DNA from: Curvibacter delicatus NBRC 14919
GTDB taxonomy: Bacteria; Pseudomonadota; Gammaproteobacteria; Burkholderiales; Burkholderiaceae_C
Direction of reading: 5' to 3'
Assembly: GCF_001592265.1 (NCBI RefSeq)
Contig: NZ_BCWP01000009.1
Span: 1 to 64,000, forward strand
Length of the DNA stretch: 64,000 bases
In this document: positions 1 through 10,600 of the stretch, in pieces
Position numbering within the stretch: position 1 is the stretch's first letter
Layout: every line of letters starts with the position of its first letter
Made by a program: the position numbers and the translations under genes
Notes under the pieces: model-generated
Seen by the model: only the letters and a program-made list of their open reading frames with translations
What the model was told of the DNA's origin: nothing
Databases searched by the model: none

Positions 1-78
1 TTTTTCAAATCTCCAGAAGGATGCGAAAAGCAACTACTAATCACCAAGACACGACGGCGCAAGCCGCGCACCAGAAAC

Positions 79-153
<75 letters not shown>

Positions 154-184
154 AAATTCTTTCACCAACACAACAAACCGACTG

Positions 185-258
185 TGGAGCGGGGTAGGAG
201 AATCGAACTCCTCGCTTTAGCTTGGAAGGCTAAGGTATTACCACTATACGAACCCCGC
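185..258 (-). tRNA. tRNA-Gly (anticodon TCC), CCA encoded
   Basis: This is a 74-nt minus-strand tRNA. The acceptor stem GCGGGGT pairs with ACCCCGC, with discriminator T and an encoded CCA. The anticodon stem TTAGC/GCTAA encloses CTTCCAA, giving anticodon TCC, which reads Gly codons GGA and GGG. It lies 31 bases upstream of tRNA-Thr and probably shares its transcript. Confidence 0.96.
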
Positions 259-330
259 GCAAACCTGCCTAACAAGCATTCACGGCAGCCAGCTCGCCCC
301 CAAAGGTCACTCCTCAAATCGACTTATCAC

Positions 331-416
331 TGGTGGAGAGGGCTGGATTCGAACCAGCGTACTCGTAAGAGGGCAGATTTACAGTCTGCTGCCATTAACC
401 ACTCGGCCACCTCTCC
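331..416 (-). tRNA. tRNA-Tyr (anticodon GTA), CCA encoded
   Basis: This is an 86-nt class II tRNA with a long variable arm, on the minus strand. The acceptor stem GGAGAGG pairs with CCTCTCC, and CCA is encoded. The anticodon loop CTGTAAA gives GTA. It is first in the Tyr-Gly-Thr cluster. Confidence 0.96.
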
Positions 417-432
417 AATAGGTGAGCCTTTG

Positions 433-461
433 ATTATGCCACGAAAAATCTGCTTTGCGAA
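433..461 (-). promoter_or_regulatory. Probable sigma-70 promoter of the tRNA-Tyr-Gly-Thr operon
   Basis: On the minus strand, TTCGCA (456-461) and CATAAT (433-438) are separated by exactly 17 bases. The -10 box matches the consensus at five of six positions and the -35 at four. Transcription would begin about 10 bases before tRNA-Tyr. It lies in the gap between the tRNA cluster and the end of ung. Confidence 0.6.
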
Positions 462-479
462 ACACCTGAGCAAACCAGC

Positions 480-1295
480 TTACCAAGCGATGGGCTGGCA
501 GCCATGGTGTTGTAAAAATGCATTCGCCAGCCCGAAATGACCGCAGCCCAAAAAAGGCTGGGGGGGCCGCAGCGCCGACAACGGTGAAGGATGATTGGCA
601 GACAGGATCAGATGGCAGCCCTGCGCGCCACCCTGCTCCGCCACACAACCCAGCTGCCGCACCAACTCCCCCTTGCGTTGCGCATGCGCACCCCATAGCA
701 TGAACACCGTTGGCTTCTTTTCGCCAGCAACAGATTTGATTATTTCATCAGTAAGCACTTCCCAACCATGACTTGCATGACTGGCCGGCAGACCCTCTTC
801 CACGGTCAGACAGGTGTTGAGCAGCAGCACACCCTGCTGCGCCCATCCCACCAATGAGCCTTGGGCAGGCAACGGTTGCGGCGGCATGGCCGGCTCATGC
901 ACCGCCCGCTCGCGCGCCAACTCCTTGAAGATGTTGCGCAACGAAGGCGGCAGCTTCACGCCAGGTGCGACCGAAAAGGCCAGACCTTCGGCTTGGCCCG
1001 GACCGTGGTAGGGGTCCTGCCCCAGGATCACGACGCGAACCTTGGCCAAGGGTGTCAAATCCAGCGCACGCAACGGTTGCGGCGGATAAATCGTGGCACC
1101 CGCCGCCAAACGGCCGGTGATGAACTGCGCAAGATGCTGCGCCGGTGCGCTCTCGAAGAAACGCGCCACGACCGGCTGCCAGTCGGGCGCCACCGGCCAT
1201 TGCGCCGGCTCCCAGGCGGCCAGACGATCACCGCCCGCCCCTGGCACCTCGGAACACGGGAAAAAATCTGCCTGTTGCACTGAAGACGTGGCCAT
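480..1295 (-). CDS. ung: Uracil-DNA glycosylase, family 1
   Basis: Excises uracil from DNA arising by cytosine deamination or dUTP misincorporation, starting base excision repair in the cytoplasm. The 271-residue product has the family-1 water-activating motif GQDPYHGPGQAEGLAFSV and the DNA-intercalation motif HPSPLSA near the C-terminus, both intact. It is about 40 residues longer than the E. coli enzyme, mostly as an N-terminal extension that also fits the ATG chosen. It follows trpC on the same strand after 30 bases and may be read through from the trp operon. Confidence 0.95.
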   Translation of the reverse strand: MATSSVQQADFFPCSEVPGAGGDRLAAWEPAQWPVAPDWQPVVARFFESAPAQHLAQFITGRLAAGATIYPPQPLRALDLTPLAKVRVVILGQDPYHGPGQAEGLAFSVAPGVKLPPSLRNIFKELARERAVHEPAMPPQPLPAQGSLVGWAQQGVLLLNTCLTVEEGLPASHASHGWEVLTDEIIKSVAGEKKPTVFMLWGAHAQRKGELVRQLGCVAEQGGAQGCHLILSANHPSPLSALRPPQPFLGCGHFGLANAFLQHHGCQPIAW

Positions 1296-1325
1296 GAACA
1301 GCTGGTCAGCCCATCACCCGCGACA

Positions 1326-2114
1326 TCAATCAAACAACTCGGCCAGCGCCACACCCGGATCGGGCGCGCGCATGAAGGCCTCCCCCACCAGGAAGGCATT
1401 GACGCCGGCCTCTCGCATGCGCAGCACATCGGCGCGGCCGAGGATACCGCTCTCCGTCACCAGCAGGCGGTCGGCCGGCACCCGGTCGCGCAGCGACAGA
1501 GTCGTCTCAAGCGTGACCTCGAAGGTGCGCAGATTGCGGTTGTTGATGCCCACCAGCGGCGTCTTCAACTTCAGTGCACGCTCCAGTTCGGCTGCGTCAT
1601 GCACCTCGACCAGCACCGCCATGTCCAGACTGCGGGCGATCGCCTCCAACTCGGCCATCTGCGCATCCTCCAGGCAGGCGGCAATCAGCAAAATGCAATC
1701 CGCCCCCATGGCGCGCGATTCATAGATCTGGTACGGATCGACCATGAAATCCTTACGCAGCACAGGCAGTTCGCAAGAAGCGCGCGCTTGCTTCAGATAG
1801 TCCGGTTGACCCTGAAAGAACTGGCGATCGGTCAGCACTGACAGGCAGGCCGCACCGTGTTCGGCATAACTCTGCGCAATGTCGGCCGGCTCGAAATCCG
1901 CGCGCAGCACCCCCTTGCTCGGACTGGCTTTCTTGATCTCGGCGATCACCGCCGCCTTGCCAGCGGCCACCTTGGCACGCATGGCGCCGACGAAGTCGCG
2001 CGTCAGCACACGCGACTCGGCATCGGCACGCATGGCCGCCAACGATTTGCGCTTGGTAGCCGCCGCGATCTCCTGGCGCTTGACGTCAACAATCTGGTTC
2101 AGGATGTCACTCAT
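1326..2114 (-). CDS. trpC: Indole-3-glycerol-phosphate synthase
   Basis: Converts CdRP to indole-3-glycerol phosphate, the ring-closing decarboxylation of tryptophan synthesis. The 262-residue monofunctional TIM barrel shows [13 protein letters not shown] near residue 60, the central [15 protein letters not shown] and [12 protein letters not shown], and the phosphate-binding region VTESGI. It is not fused to TrpF, unlike the E. coli protein. The ATG overlaps the stop of the tiny upstream reading frame by 8 bases, so translation may be coupled through the operon. Confidence 0.96.
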   Translation of the reverse strand: MSDILNQIVDVKRQEIAAATKRKSLAAMRADAESRVLTRDFVGAMRAKVAAGKAAVIAEIKKASPSKGVLRADFEPADIAQSYAEHGAACLSVLTDRQFFQGQPDYLKQARASCELPVLRKDFMVDPYQIYESRAMGADCILLIAACLEDAQMAELEAIARSLDMAVLVEVHDAAELERALKLKTPLVGINNRNLRTFEVTLETTLSLRDRVPADRLLVTESGILGRADVLRMREAGVNAFLVGEAFMRAPDPGVALAELFD

Positions 2115-2238
2115 GGTCTTGGGGCGGCTCGGAGCCGTTCTTCAATATCTTGACAAACACACGGTGGATCACCAAAGCGGCCACCAGAAACAGGGCCGAA
2201 ACCCCGAGCGCAATCCAGGTGCCGGGATCCTGCCACAT
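2107..2238 (-). CDS. Predicted 43-aa single-span membrane peptide between trpD and trpC
   Basis: An ATG 3 bases after the trpD stop opens a 43-codon frame ending inside the trpC start (overlap 8 bases). The product begins [20 protein letters not shown] and has one hydrophobic stretch at residues 8-24. A basic segment HRVFVKILK follows, then a hydrophilic tail ending EPPQDHE. That is the layout of a small inner-membrane peptide with its positive side in the cytoplasm. GAGG sits almost directly before the ATG, so initiation may depend on termination of trpD. I do not recognise a family. The perfect gene packing argues that it is translated, but a non-coding spacer remains possible. Confidence 0.55.
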   Translation of the reverse strand: MWQDPGTWIALGVSALFLVAALVIHRVFVKILKNGSEPPQDHE

Positions 2239-2241
2239 ACC

Positions 2242-3291
2242 TCAGGCCGGCTGCCCAAGACGATGGGCGGCCACCACCAGCTGCTCCAGCTTGGCCTTGG
2301 CGGCACCGGAGGCAATGACCTCACGCGCGCGCGCGATACCGTCGGCCATGGAATCGGCCACATTGGCCGCATACAGCGCCACACCGGCGTTGAGCGTGAC
2401 GATGTCACGCGCCGCACCCGGTTGGTTGTCGAGCACCCCCAGCAGCATGGCGCGCGAAGCCTCCGGCGTTTCCACCTTGATGGCGCGCGTGCTGGCCATG
2501 GTCAGGCCGAAGTCTTCCGGATGGATTTCAAATTCGGTGATCTCACCGTTTTTCAACTCGCCCACCAGCGTGGCCGCACCCAAACTCACCTCATCCATGC
2601 CGTCCTTGCCGTAGACCACCAGGGCATGGTCAGCGCCCAAGCGCTGCAAGGCGCGCACCTGAATCCCCACCAGATCCTCGTGAAACACGCCCATCAGGAT
2701 GTTGGGCGCGCCCGCCGGATTGGTCAGCGGCCCCAGGATGTTGAAGATGGTCTTGATCCCCAACTCACGCCGCACCGGTGCGACGTTCTTCATGGCCGGA
2801 TGGTGATTCGGGGCGAACATGAACCCAACGCCCACCTCGGCAATGCACTGCGCAATGGCGGCTGGCGTGAGATTGATATTGACGCCGAGCAACTCCATCA
2901 CATCGGCGCTGCCACTCTTGCTGCTGACACTGCGGCCACCGTGTTTGCTGACCTTGGCCCCCGCTGCCGCTGCCACAAACATGGCGCAGGTGGAGATGTT
3001 GAACGTGTGGGCGCCGTCGCCGCCGGTGCCCACGATGTCCACCAGGTGCCTCTTGTCGGCCACCTCCACCTTGGTGGAGAACTCGCGCATCACCTGAGCG
3101 GCCGCCGTGATCTCGCCGATGGTTTCCTTCTTGACGCGCAGCCCCGTGACCAGAGCCGCCATCAGCACCGGCGACATCTCGCCGCCCATGATGAGGCGCA
3201 TGATATGCAGCATCTCGTCGTGAAAGATCTCGCGATGCTCGATCACGCGCTGCAACGCCTGCTGGGGAGTGATTTGATGGGTGTTGTGCAT
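2242..3291 (-). CDS. trpD: Anthranilate phosphoribosyltransferase
   Basis: Transfers phosphoribose from PRPP to anthranilate, the second step of tryptophan synthesis. The PRPP/Mg motif [18 protein letters not shown] and [20 protein letters not shown] are intact, as is the [11 protein letters not shown] region. The start chosen gives 349 residues (MHNTHQ) because it has AAGGAG six bases upstream. An alternative ATG at 3309 overlaps the trpG stop as ATGA and would add MKKESS. It sits between trpG and the 43-aa reading frame. Confidence 0.95.
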   Translation of the reverse strand: MHNTHQITPQQALQRVIEHREIFHDEMLHIMRLIMGGEMSPVLMAALVTGLRVKKETIGEITAAAQVMREFSTKVEVADKRHLVDIVGTGGDGAHTFNISTCAMFVAAAAGAKVSKHGGRSVSSKSGSADVMELLGVNINLTPAAIAQCIAEVGVGFMFAPNHHPAMKNVAPVRRELGIKTIFNILGPLTNPAGAPNILMGVFHEDLVGIQVRALQRLGADHALVVYGKDGMDEVSLGAATLVGELKNGEITEFEIHPEDFGLTMASTRAIKVETPEASRAMLLGVLDNQPGAARDIVTLNAGVALYAANVADSMADGIARAREVIASGAAKAKLEQLVVAAHRLGQPA

Positions 3292-3308
3292 GCTCGACTC
3301 CTTCTTCA

Positions 3309-3902
<594 letters not shown>

Positions 3903-3907
3903 GGCGT

Positions 3908-5404
3908 TCACTCCAGACCTTCCTCGACCAGCTCGCTGGCGCGCAACAGGGCGCGCGCCTTGGCTTCCGTCTCTTTCCACTCCAGCTCGGGCACCGAATC
4001 CGCCACCACGCCGGCGGCCGCCTGCACATACAAGGTGTCGTCCTTGATGACGCCGGTACGGATGGCAATCGCCACATCCATGTCGCCGGCATAACTCAGA
4101 TAACCGCAGGCGCCGCCATAAAGGCCGCGTTTGCTCGGCTCCAACTGGTCAATCAATTCCATCGCGTGGACCTTCGGCGCCCCGGTCAGCGTGCCCGCCG
4201 GGAACGTCGCCTTGAGCACGTCCATGGCCGTCATGCCCTCGTTGAGCAGGCCCTCGACGTTGCTCACAATGTGCATCACGTGGCTGTAGCGTTCGACCAC
4301 GAAGGCCTCGGTCACCTTGACGCTGCCGGTCTGGGCGATGCGGCCGATGTCGTTGCGGGCCAGATCAATCAGCATCACATGCTCGGCACGCTCTTTCGGG
4401 TCATTGATCAGCTCCACTTCGGCAGCCTTGTCGAGCTCGGGGGTGGCGCCGCGCGGACGCGTGCCGGCCAAGGGGCGAATCGTGACCTTTTGCCCCTCAG
4501 GTGTTTTTTCCTGCCGCACCAGGATCTCCGGTGAGGCGCCCACCACATGGAAGTCGCCGAAGTGGTAGTAGTACATGTAGGGCGAAGGATTGAGCGAACG
4601 CAACGCACGGTACAGCGACAGCGGTGACTCGGTGTAGCGCTTCTTCAAACGCTGCCCCACCTGCACCTGCATGAAGTCGCCGGCGGCGATCAGCTCCTTG
4701 GCACGCAACACGGCGGCGATGTAATCGTCCTTGGCGAATTCGCGCACCACCTCGTGCGTTTTGCTGGGCTTGATCTGCGGCGCCTGCACCGGCGCATTGA
4801 GCCGGGCACGCAACTCGCTCAGCCGTGCTGCCGCCTTGGCATAGGCCTGCGGCTGGCTTGGATCGGCATAAACGATCAAGTAGAGCTTGCCCGACAGGTT
4901 GTCGATGACGGCCAGCTCCTCGCATTGCAGCAGCAGAATGTCCGGGCAGCCCAGCGTATCGGGCGGGCAGCTGCGCACCAGCTTCTTCTCGATGTGGCGC
5001 ACCGTGTCGTAGCCGAAATAACCCGTCAGACCGCCGCAAAAGCGCGGCAGGCCCGGCTGCAGGGCCACCTTGAAGCGCTGCTGGTACTGGGCAATGAAGT
5101 CGAGTGGATTGAGCTGTGAGGTCTCAACCACCACGTCATCGGTCACCACCTCGGTCACAGCCTGGTCGCCGAAACCGCGCGAGCGCACCAGCGTGCGCGC
5201 CGGCAGGCCGATGAAGCTGTAGCGGCCAAACCGCTCGCCGCCAACCACCGACTCCAGCAGAAAGGTGTTCTTGCCCCCGGACTGGGCGTGCGCCAGTTTG
5301 AGGTAGAGCGAGAGTGGTGTTTCCAGGTCGGCAAAGGCCTGGGCCATCAGGGGAATGCGGTTGTACCCCTGCCGGGCCAACGCATCGAAATCGGATTCAG
5401 TCAT
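3908..5404 (-). CDS. trpE: Anthranilate synthase component I
   Basis: Makes anthranilate from chorismate with TrpG. The 498-residue product has an N-terminal feedback domain including [11 protein letters not shown], the LLES element involved in tryptophan inhibition. A chorismate-binding domain follows, with [29 protein letters not shown] and [11 protein letters not shown]. The start at MTESDFDAL has GGAGG ten bases upstream. It is the first structural gene of the operon and is preceded by a structured leader and a candidate Trp-rich leader peptide. Confidence 0.96.
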   Translation of the reverse strand: MTESDFDALARQGYNRIPLMAQAFADLETPLSLYLKLAHAQSGGKNTFLLESVVGGERFGRYSFIGLPARTLVRSRGFGDQAVTEVVTDDVVVETSQLNPLDFIAQYQQRFKVALQPGLPRFCGGLTGYFGYDTVRHIEKKLVRSCPPDTLGCPDILLLQCEELAVIDNLSGKLYLIVYADPSQPQAYAKAAARLSELRARLNAPVQAPQIKPSKTHEVVREFAKDDYIAAVLRAKELIAAGDFMQVQVGQRLKKRYTESPLSLYRALRSLNPSPYMYYYHFGDFHVVGASPEILVRQEKTPEGQKVTIRPLAGTRPRGATPELDKAAEVELINDPKERAEHVMLIDLARNDIGRIAQTGSVKVTEAFVVERYSHVMHIVSNVEGLLNEGMTAMDVLKATFPAGTLTGAPKVHAMELIDQLEPSKRGLYGGACGYLSYAGDMDVAIAIRTGVIKDDTLYVQAAAGVVADSVPELEWKETEAKARALLRASELVEEGLE

Positions 5405-5423
5405 CACAGGAAAACCTCCAGAA

Positions 5424-5469
5424 CTTGGCCACAGTCGTCCAGGACTACGGCCAAGGGCACGGTGTGCCC
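5424..5469 (-). promoter_or_regulatory. Two hairpins just upstream of trpE
   Basis: Reading towards trpE, GGGCAC-ACC-GTGCCC is a perfect 6-bp stem. It is followed immediately by CTTGGCC...GGCCAAG, whose stem continues through two G-U wobbles and AGTC/GACT to about 13 pairs around a CTGGAC loop. No U-tract follows, so the second hairpin is not a simple terminator. It ends a few bases before the trpE GGAGG and could affect translation or transcript stability. Confidence 0.5.
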
Positions 5470-5537
5470 GGTTCATTCAAGCAAACCCCGGCAAAGGGGG
5501 GCAAACAGCTCAACAGCACAAGGGCTGTGAAGCCCCG

Positions 5538-5633
5538 TCAGGCGCGAGCCAGCGTATGGGCAGTCTGCGGCGTGCGCCAGGGCCAGGCTCCCCGGTCGCT
5601 ACAACCTGTGATGAAAAGACGATGAATGAACAT
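5538..5633 (-). CDS. trpL: Candidate trp operon leader peptide (31 aa, contains Trp-Pro-Trp)
   Basis: A 31-codon frame 133 bases upstream of trpE begins MFIHRLFITG and contains GAWPWR, two Trp codons separated by one Pro, near its middle. That is the hallmark of a ribosome-stalling leader. Downstream, GGGGC...ACAGC can pair with GCTGT...GCCCC (antiterminator-like), while the same CCCC can pair with GGGG in GCCGGGG followed by TTTG (weak terminator-like). No Shine-Dalgarno sequence precedes the ATG. A TGCTACACT extended -10 ends 6 bases before it, suggesting a leaderless start. The call rests on context and Trp codons, not on homology. Confidence 0.5.
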   Translation of the reverse strand: MFIHRLFITGCSDRGAWPWRTPQTAHTLARA

Positions 5634-5639
5634 GGGCAA

Positions 5640-5648
5640 AGTGTAGCA
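5640..5648 (-). promoter_or_regulatory. Possible extended -10 promoter of the trp leader
   Basis: On the minus strand, TGC-TACACT places the predicted start of transcription at or next to the A of the leader ATG (5633). There is no convincing -35 at 16-18 bases (AAATGG at 17), so the extended TGn would have to compensate. Confidence 0.35.
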
Positions 5649-5859
5649 AACCCTGTCGCCTCCCATTTGAGACCTTGAAATGCGGAAGTGCAATCGCCGC
5701 CATGCAACGCCCTCGACCGCGATGCGCAGCTGAAATATCGGTGCATTCCCTAGTCCCAGAAACGACTCATGTCTGTAGAGTGGGTCAAGAAGACACAGCA
5801 CCGCACCTTTGCGCGGCTTTCCTGTGGTCCGGCAACTTACGGCAGAAAGAGTCTCTCCT

Positions 5860-7614
5860 ATGAAAACAAGCAATCTGCAGATCGGTACCCGTCTCTCGCT
5901 GGCTTTTGCCGCCGTGCTGCTGATCACGGCAGCCATCGCCACTATCGGCGTCTGGCGCATCGGCAGCCTCAAGGACACCAGCCACGAGATCGGCACGGTG
6001 GAATTGCAACGCAGCCTGCTGGCACAACGTTGGGCCTCGCAGATCGCCATCAACTGGGTGCGCGCCTCGGCCGCGCTCAAAACCAGCGACGTTGCTTATA
6101 TCGACGCCCTGCAAAAGGACATGGCCGCCACCTCCAAGGCCATCAGCGACGACCAGAAGCAGCTCGAATCCATGGTGCAGGGTGATGCCGCCAAAGCACT
6201 GATGGCGTCTGTTGCGAAGAGCCGCAAGATCTACGTTGACGCACGCGCGGCACTGATCAAGCGGCAAAAGGAGGGCGAAAACATTTCAGACGCTGTGGAC
6301 CGCGAACTCCGCCCCTTGGCCGAGGCGTATCTGAAAGCGGTGGATCAGGTTGCCCAGCATGCACGCGACACGCTGGGCGAAGTTCAGGCGCAAGCCGAAT
6401 CCACCGCTGCCTCCAGCCAAATCGCCCTTGGCACCGGCGCCGCCATTGCAGTGGTGCTGGGCATTCTGCTGGCAGGCCTGGCCACGCGTTCGATCACTCG
6501 CCCGATCCAGCAAGCGGCAGGATCGGCAGAAGCCATCGCCGGCGGCGACCTCGGACAGGCAATTCAGGTTGAAGGCAAGGACGAAGCGGCTCGTTTGTTG
6601 CAAGCCCTGTCCACGATGCGTGAGAACCTGGCCCGCATTGTCAGCAATGTGCGCCAGAGCGCCGACAACGTGGCCACCGGCAGCGCCGAGATTTCTACCG
6701 GCAACAGCGACCTGAGCATGCGCACCGAGCAGCAGGCCAGCGCCCTGCAGGAAACCGCCGCGTCGATGGAACAACTCAGTTCCACCGTCAAGCAGAACGC
6801 CGACAACGCCCGCCAGGCCAACCAGCTGGCGCAAAGCGCCTCCACCGTCGCCATCCAGGGCGGGGACGTCGTGGCTGAGGTGGTGGAAACCATGCGCGGC
6901 ATCAACGACTCCAGCAAGAAGATCAGCGACATCATCAGCGTCATTGACGGCATTGCCTTCCAGACCAACATCCTGGCGCTCAACGCCGCGGTGGAAGCCG
7001 CGCGCGCCGGTGAGCAGGGCCGTGGTTTTGCCGTGGTCGCGTCGGAAGTGCGTTCGCTGGCCAGCCGTAGCGCGGAAGCGGCCAAGGAAATCAAGAACCT
7101 GATCAACGACAGCGTGAGTCGCGTCGAGCAGGGCAACACGCTGGTCGACCAGGCCGGCACCACCATGACCGAAGTGGTGAACAGCATCCGCCGCGTGACC
7201 GACATCATGGGCGAAATCAGCGCCGCCAGCTCCGAACAGAGCCAGGGCGTCTCCCAGGTGGGCGAGGCCATCATCCTGATGGACCAGGCCACCCAGCAGA
7301 ATGCCGCGCTGGTCGAGGAAATGGCCGCCGCCGCGGCCAGCCTGAAGACACAGGCCCAGCAGATGGTCGGGGCGGTCAGTGTCTTCAAGCTCGGCGCCCA
7401 TGACACGCCGGCCACGGTGACGGCACAGCCTGCGCCCACGCGCGCCAGTCAGCCCAGCAAATTGCCGTTCAAGGGCATTGAGCGCCGCAGTACCGCCAAG
7501 ACCACTACCGCGGCCCCCGTGCAGCCGGCCGCGGCCAAACCGGCCGCCGCATCCGCATCGCCCAATCCAGCCCCGGCGGGTGCAGGCCACGATGATGAAT
7601 GGACCTCGTTCTGA
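5860..7614 (+). CDS. Methyl-accepting chemotaxis protein
   Basis: Membrane chemoreceptor controlling CheA. The 584-residue protein has TM1 at about 12-31, a four-helix periplasmic sensor (about 32-186), TM2 at about 188-210 and a HAMP domain to about 265. A long cytoplasmic coiled coil follows, with the conserved tip [20 protein letters not shown]. The C-terminus GHDDEWTSF fits the xWxxF tether recognised by CheR/CheB, after a low-complexity Ala/Pro linker. The start MKTSNLQIG follows a purine-rich ribosome site. The ligand cannot be inferred, and no che genes adjoin. Confidence 0.93.
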   Translation: MKTSNLQIGTRLSLAFAAVLLITAAIATIGVWRIGSLKDTSHEIGTVELQRSLLAQRWASQIAINWVRASAALKTSDVAYIDALQKDMAATSKAISDDQKQLESMVQGDAAKALMASVAKSRKIYVDARAALIKRQKEGENISDAVDRELRPLAEAYLKAVDQVAQHARDTLGEVQAQAESTAASSQIALGTGAAIAVVLGILLAGLATRSITRPIQQAAGSAEAIAGGDLGQAIQVEGKDEAARLLQALSTMRENLARIVSNVRQSADNVATGSAEISTGNSDLSMRTEQQASALQETAASMEQLSSTVKQNADNARQANQLAQSASTVAIQGGDVVAEVVETMRGINDSSKKISDIISVIDGIAFQTNILALNAAVEAARAGEQGRGFAVVASEVRSLASRSAEAAKEIKNLINDSVSRVEQGNTLVDQAGTTMTEVVNSIRRVTDIMGEISAASSEQSQGVSQVGEAIILMDQATQQNAALVEEMAAAAASLKTQAQQMVGAVSVFKLGAHDTPATVTAQPAPTRASQPSKLPFKGIERRSTAKTTTAAPVQPAAAKPAAASASPNPAPAGAGHDDEWTSF

Positions 7615-7651
7615 ACAAGGGCGCGTAGCACAACCTCGCACGCGAGCCCGC

Positions 7652-10600
7652 TCAGGACGGCTTACCCTGGTTCGTAATCCACTGCGCCAGGGCTATGGCC
7701 TGCAGCGGCGTGCTGTAGAGATAGCCCTGCCCCTTGCTGCAACCCAGTGCCGCCATCAACACGGCCTGCTCCCGCGTTTCAATCCCTTCGGCCACGGTGG
7801 TCAGGCCCAGCGTCTGCGCCATTCGGATGGTGGCCTCGATCATGACGCGGTGATAGTCGCTGCCCATGGCCAGGCTGACGAAGGAGCGGTCGATCTTGAC
7901 GATATTGACCGGCAATTCATGCAAACACGACAGCGAGGAATAACCGGTGCCAAAGTCATCGAGTGAGAGCGCCACTCCGAGCGCCCGCAGGGCGCGCAAC
8001 TCCGCCTGCACCACGTCATCCTGCGCCGCCAGGCTTTCTGTCACCTCCAGGATCAGCTGACCTGGATTCATGCCGCTGTCGCGCAAGACCTCCTGCACCT
8101 CGGCAACCAGGCCGGGCTGGCGCAACTGGGCCCGCGACAGGTTGACGGCCAGGGTAGCGGGCGCCCGCGAACCCAGTTCGGCCTGCAGGCGCATGAACTC
8201 CGTGCAGGCCGTGCGCAGCACAAAATGGCCAATCGGCCCGATCAAGCCACTGGCTTCCGCCACTGGAATGAACGTCAGCGGCGACACCATGCCGCGCTGC
8301 GGGTGCTGCCAGCGCACCAGCGCCTCCACGCCGGACAGACAGCCATCCGCCAGGCGAAGCACGGGCTGGTACACCACGAACAACTCGTCCTTGTCCAGCG
8401 CCTGACGCAGATCGTTCTCCAGCGAGGCATCATCGCGCACACGTTTGCGCATGGAGGGCTCGAACATGATGTAACGGCCACGGCCTTCACGTTTGGCCTC
8501 GTACATCGCAATGTCCGCGTCGCGCAGCACGCTGTCGGCATCCTCCCCCATGTGCTCGGTCGTCACGATGCCGATGCTGACCGAAGAGCTCAGGCGATGC
8601 GGACCGAGCTGGTAGGGCTGGGCCAGCACGTCGAGCAGGCGGGAGGCCACCACCTGGGCATCCAGATTGCCCCGGATGTCGTCGAGCAACACCACGAATT
8701 CATCGCCACCGATGCGTGCCGCCATCTGGCTGAAATCGCTGGTCTGCACAAAGGCATCACCCGGACGCAGACTGTCCTCCAGGCGCATGGCAATCTGGCG
8801 CAACAGTTCATCCCCGACGCCATGGCCCAGCGTGTCATTGACCTGCTTGAACCGGTCGAAATCCATGAACAGCACGGCAAAGTGGTACCCCGGCTGCTCA
8901 TGGGCACGCAGGATGCAGGCCTGAATGCGCCCCAGCACCTCGCTGCGATTGGGCAGATGCGTCAGGTGATCGGTCCGGGCCGCGTGACGCAACTGCTCTT
9001 CCAGTTCCTTCTGCGCATTGATGTCATAGGCAATGCCGGCCATGCGTACTGCGCGCCCCTCGGCATTGCGCGCCACCACGGTGCCGCTGTACATCAACCA
9101 GACCCAGCGGCCGTCGCCATGGCGGATGCGGATCTCCCAGTGCAGCGGCCGCAGGGAGTCACGCAGGTTGGTACGAATGGCCCACAGCCAGCCCGGCAGA
9201 TCGTCGGGGTGGATCAGGTTGTTCCAGGCATCGGCGTTCATCGCCAGCTCGCCCGGCTGATAACCGAGCAGGGCGAACATGCGGTCATTGCAACTCATGG
9301 CACCGCTGCCGATGTCCCATTGCCAGACCCCGAGCGAGGCACTTTCAAGCGCCAGTGTCAGCAACTGCTGCTGGGCACGCTGCTCCGTCACATCCACGGT
9401 GCACGAGATGACCCCGGCCAGATGGCCCGCAGCATCCTTCATCGGCTCGGTATTGACCATCAGCCAGCGCACGTCGCCCTGGGGCGAGAGCAGACCGATG
9501 GATTCACCGCGCAGGCCCTGGCCGGTGCGCAAGGTCCGGCTGGTCGGACGCTCGCTGACCGGGTAGGGCGACAGATCCTCCCGCACCGCCACCCCCTGGC
9601 GCGCCAGACTCTGGCGGCCGATCAGGTCATCGCGGGTCAGCCCCAGCATGTCGCTGGCGGCCTGGTTGGACTCGATCACTTCACCGCTGGGCGATTGCAG
9701 CACCACGCCCGCCGGCAGCGCATCCAGCAGGGCACGCATGCGCAGGCGCTGGTTGACCTGCTCGGTGATGTCACTGGCGACGATGGTGAAGCCGGTCAAC
9801 ACACCGCTGGCATCGTGAATCGGCTGGTAATCGACATCCAGCCAGATCTCATCCCCCAGGCGTGCCACCACCCGGACTTCGAACCGGACGCCCTGGCCTT
9901 GCCCCAGCGTCGCGTCCAGTCGATTCAACTCGGCCAGATCATTGTGCTCATTGGAAACGAGAACACCCGGATGCCGCCCTTGCAACTCCGTCATCGCGTA
10001 GCCGATGCCCTCCAGCAATGCCGGGTTGCACCACAGGATGTGGCGCTGGGCATCCAGCACCGCCACCCAGTTGGAGGTGCGTTCGGCCACCAAGGCCAGC
10101 TGCCTGAGCTCATTCGACTGCCGCGCCATGGCCCGGTGCTGGCGCCGCACAAATCGCGCCAGAGGCTCCGCCACGCCCAGGGTGAGGGCCAGCAAGAGCA
10201 GCACCATGAGCACGGCGGAGAGCTCGATCTGGTCAATGGCGCTGCGTGCACGCCGCTGCGCCGCACGCTGCATTTCCTCCACCAGCGTTTGCGTGGTCAG
10301 GCGAAACGGCTCGACCTCGGCTTGCAGAAAGCGGTTGGACAGGCGGCGCTTGTCCGCTTCGCTGCGTTCACTCAACTGCAGCAGGTTCTGGGCGCGGTAC
10401 CAGATGCGTTCACGCCGCTCCTGCCACTCGGAGATGGCGCGACGCAACGCCACGGGCGAACCCGCATCCCAGGCACCCTGGCGCACCAGCAGTTCGTCCA
10501 GTTGCACGGCCTGATCCTGCGCCTGATTAAGGGTTTCGGCCAGTGCATTGCTGATTTCTTCCTCCTGCTGCGCGTCGGTGGCCAGCAGCAAGGCGGCCTG

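Larger units (their letters stand above)
5405..5859. other. 455-base trpE / chemoreceptor divergent intergenic region
   Basis: This gap holds, on the minus strand, a candidate promoter near 5640, a leader peptide gene (5538-5633), a possible antiterminator/terminator segment (about 5490-5540) and two hairpins before trpE (5424-5469). The plus-strand part (about 5650-5859) is the 5' region of the chemoreceptor. I see no gene or confident sigma-28 promoter there, only a reasonable ribosome site before 5860. Confidence 0.6.

Noticed and set aside
5770-5859. Cyclic-di-GMP riboswitch before the chemoreceptor gene
   Set aside because: I could not identify the conserved GEMM core or tetraloop receptor; only loosely similar GC-rich segments.
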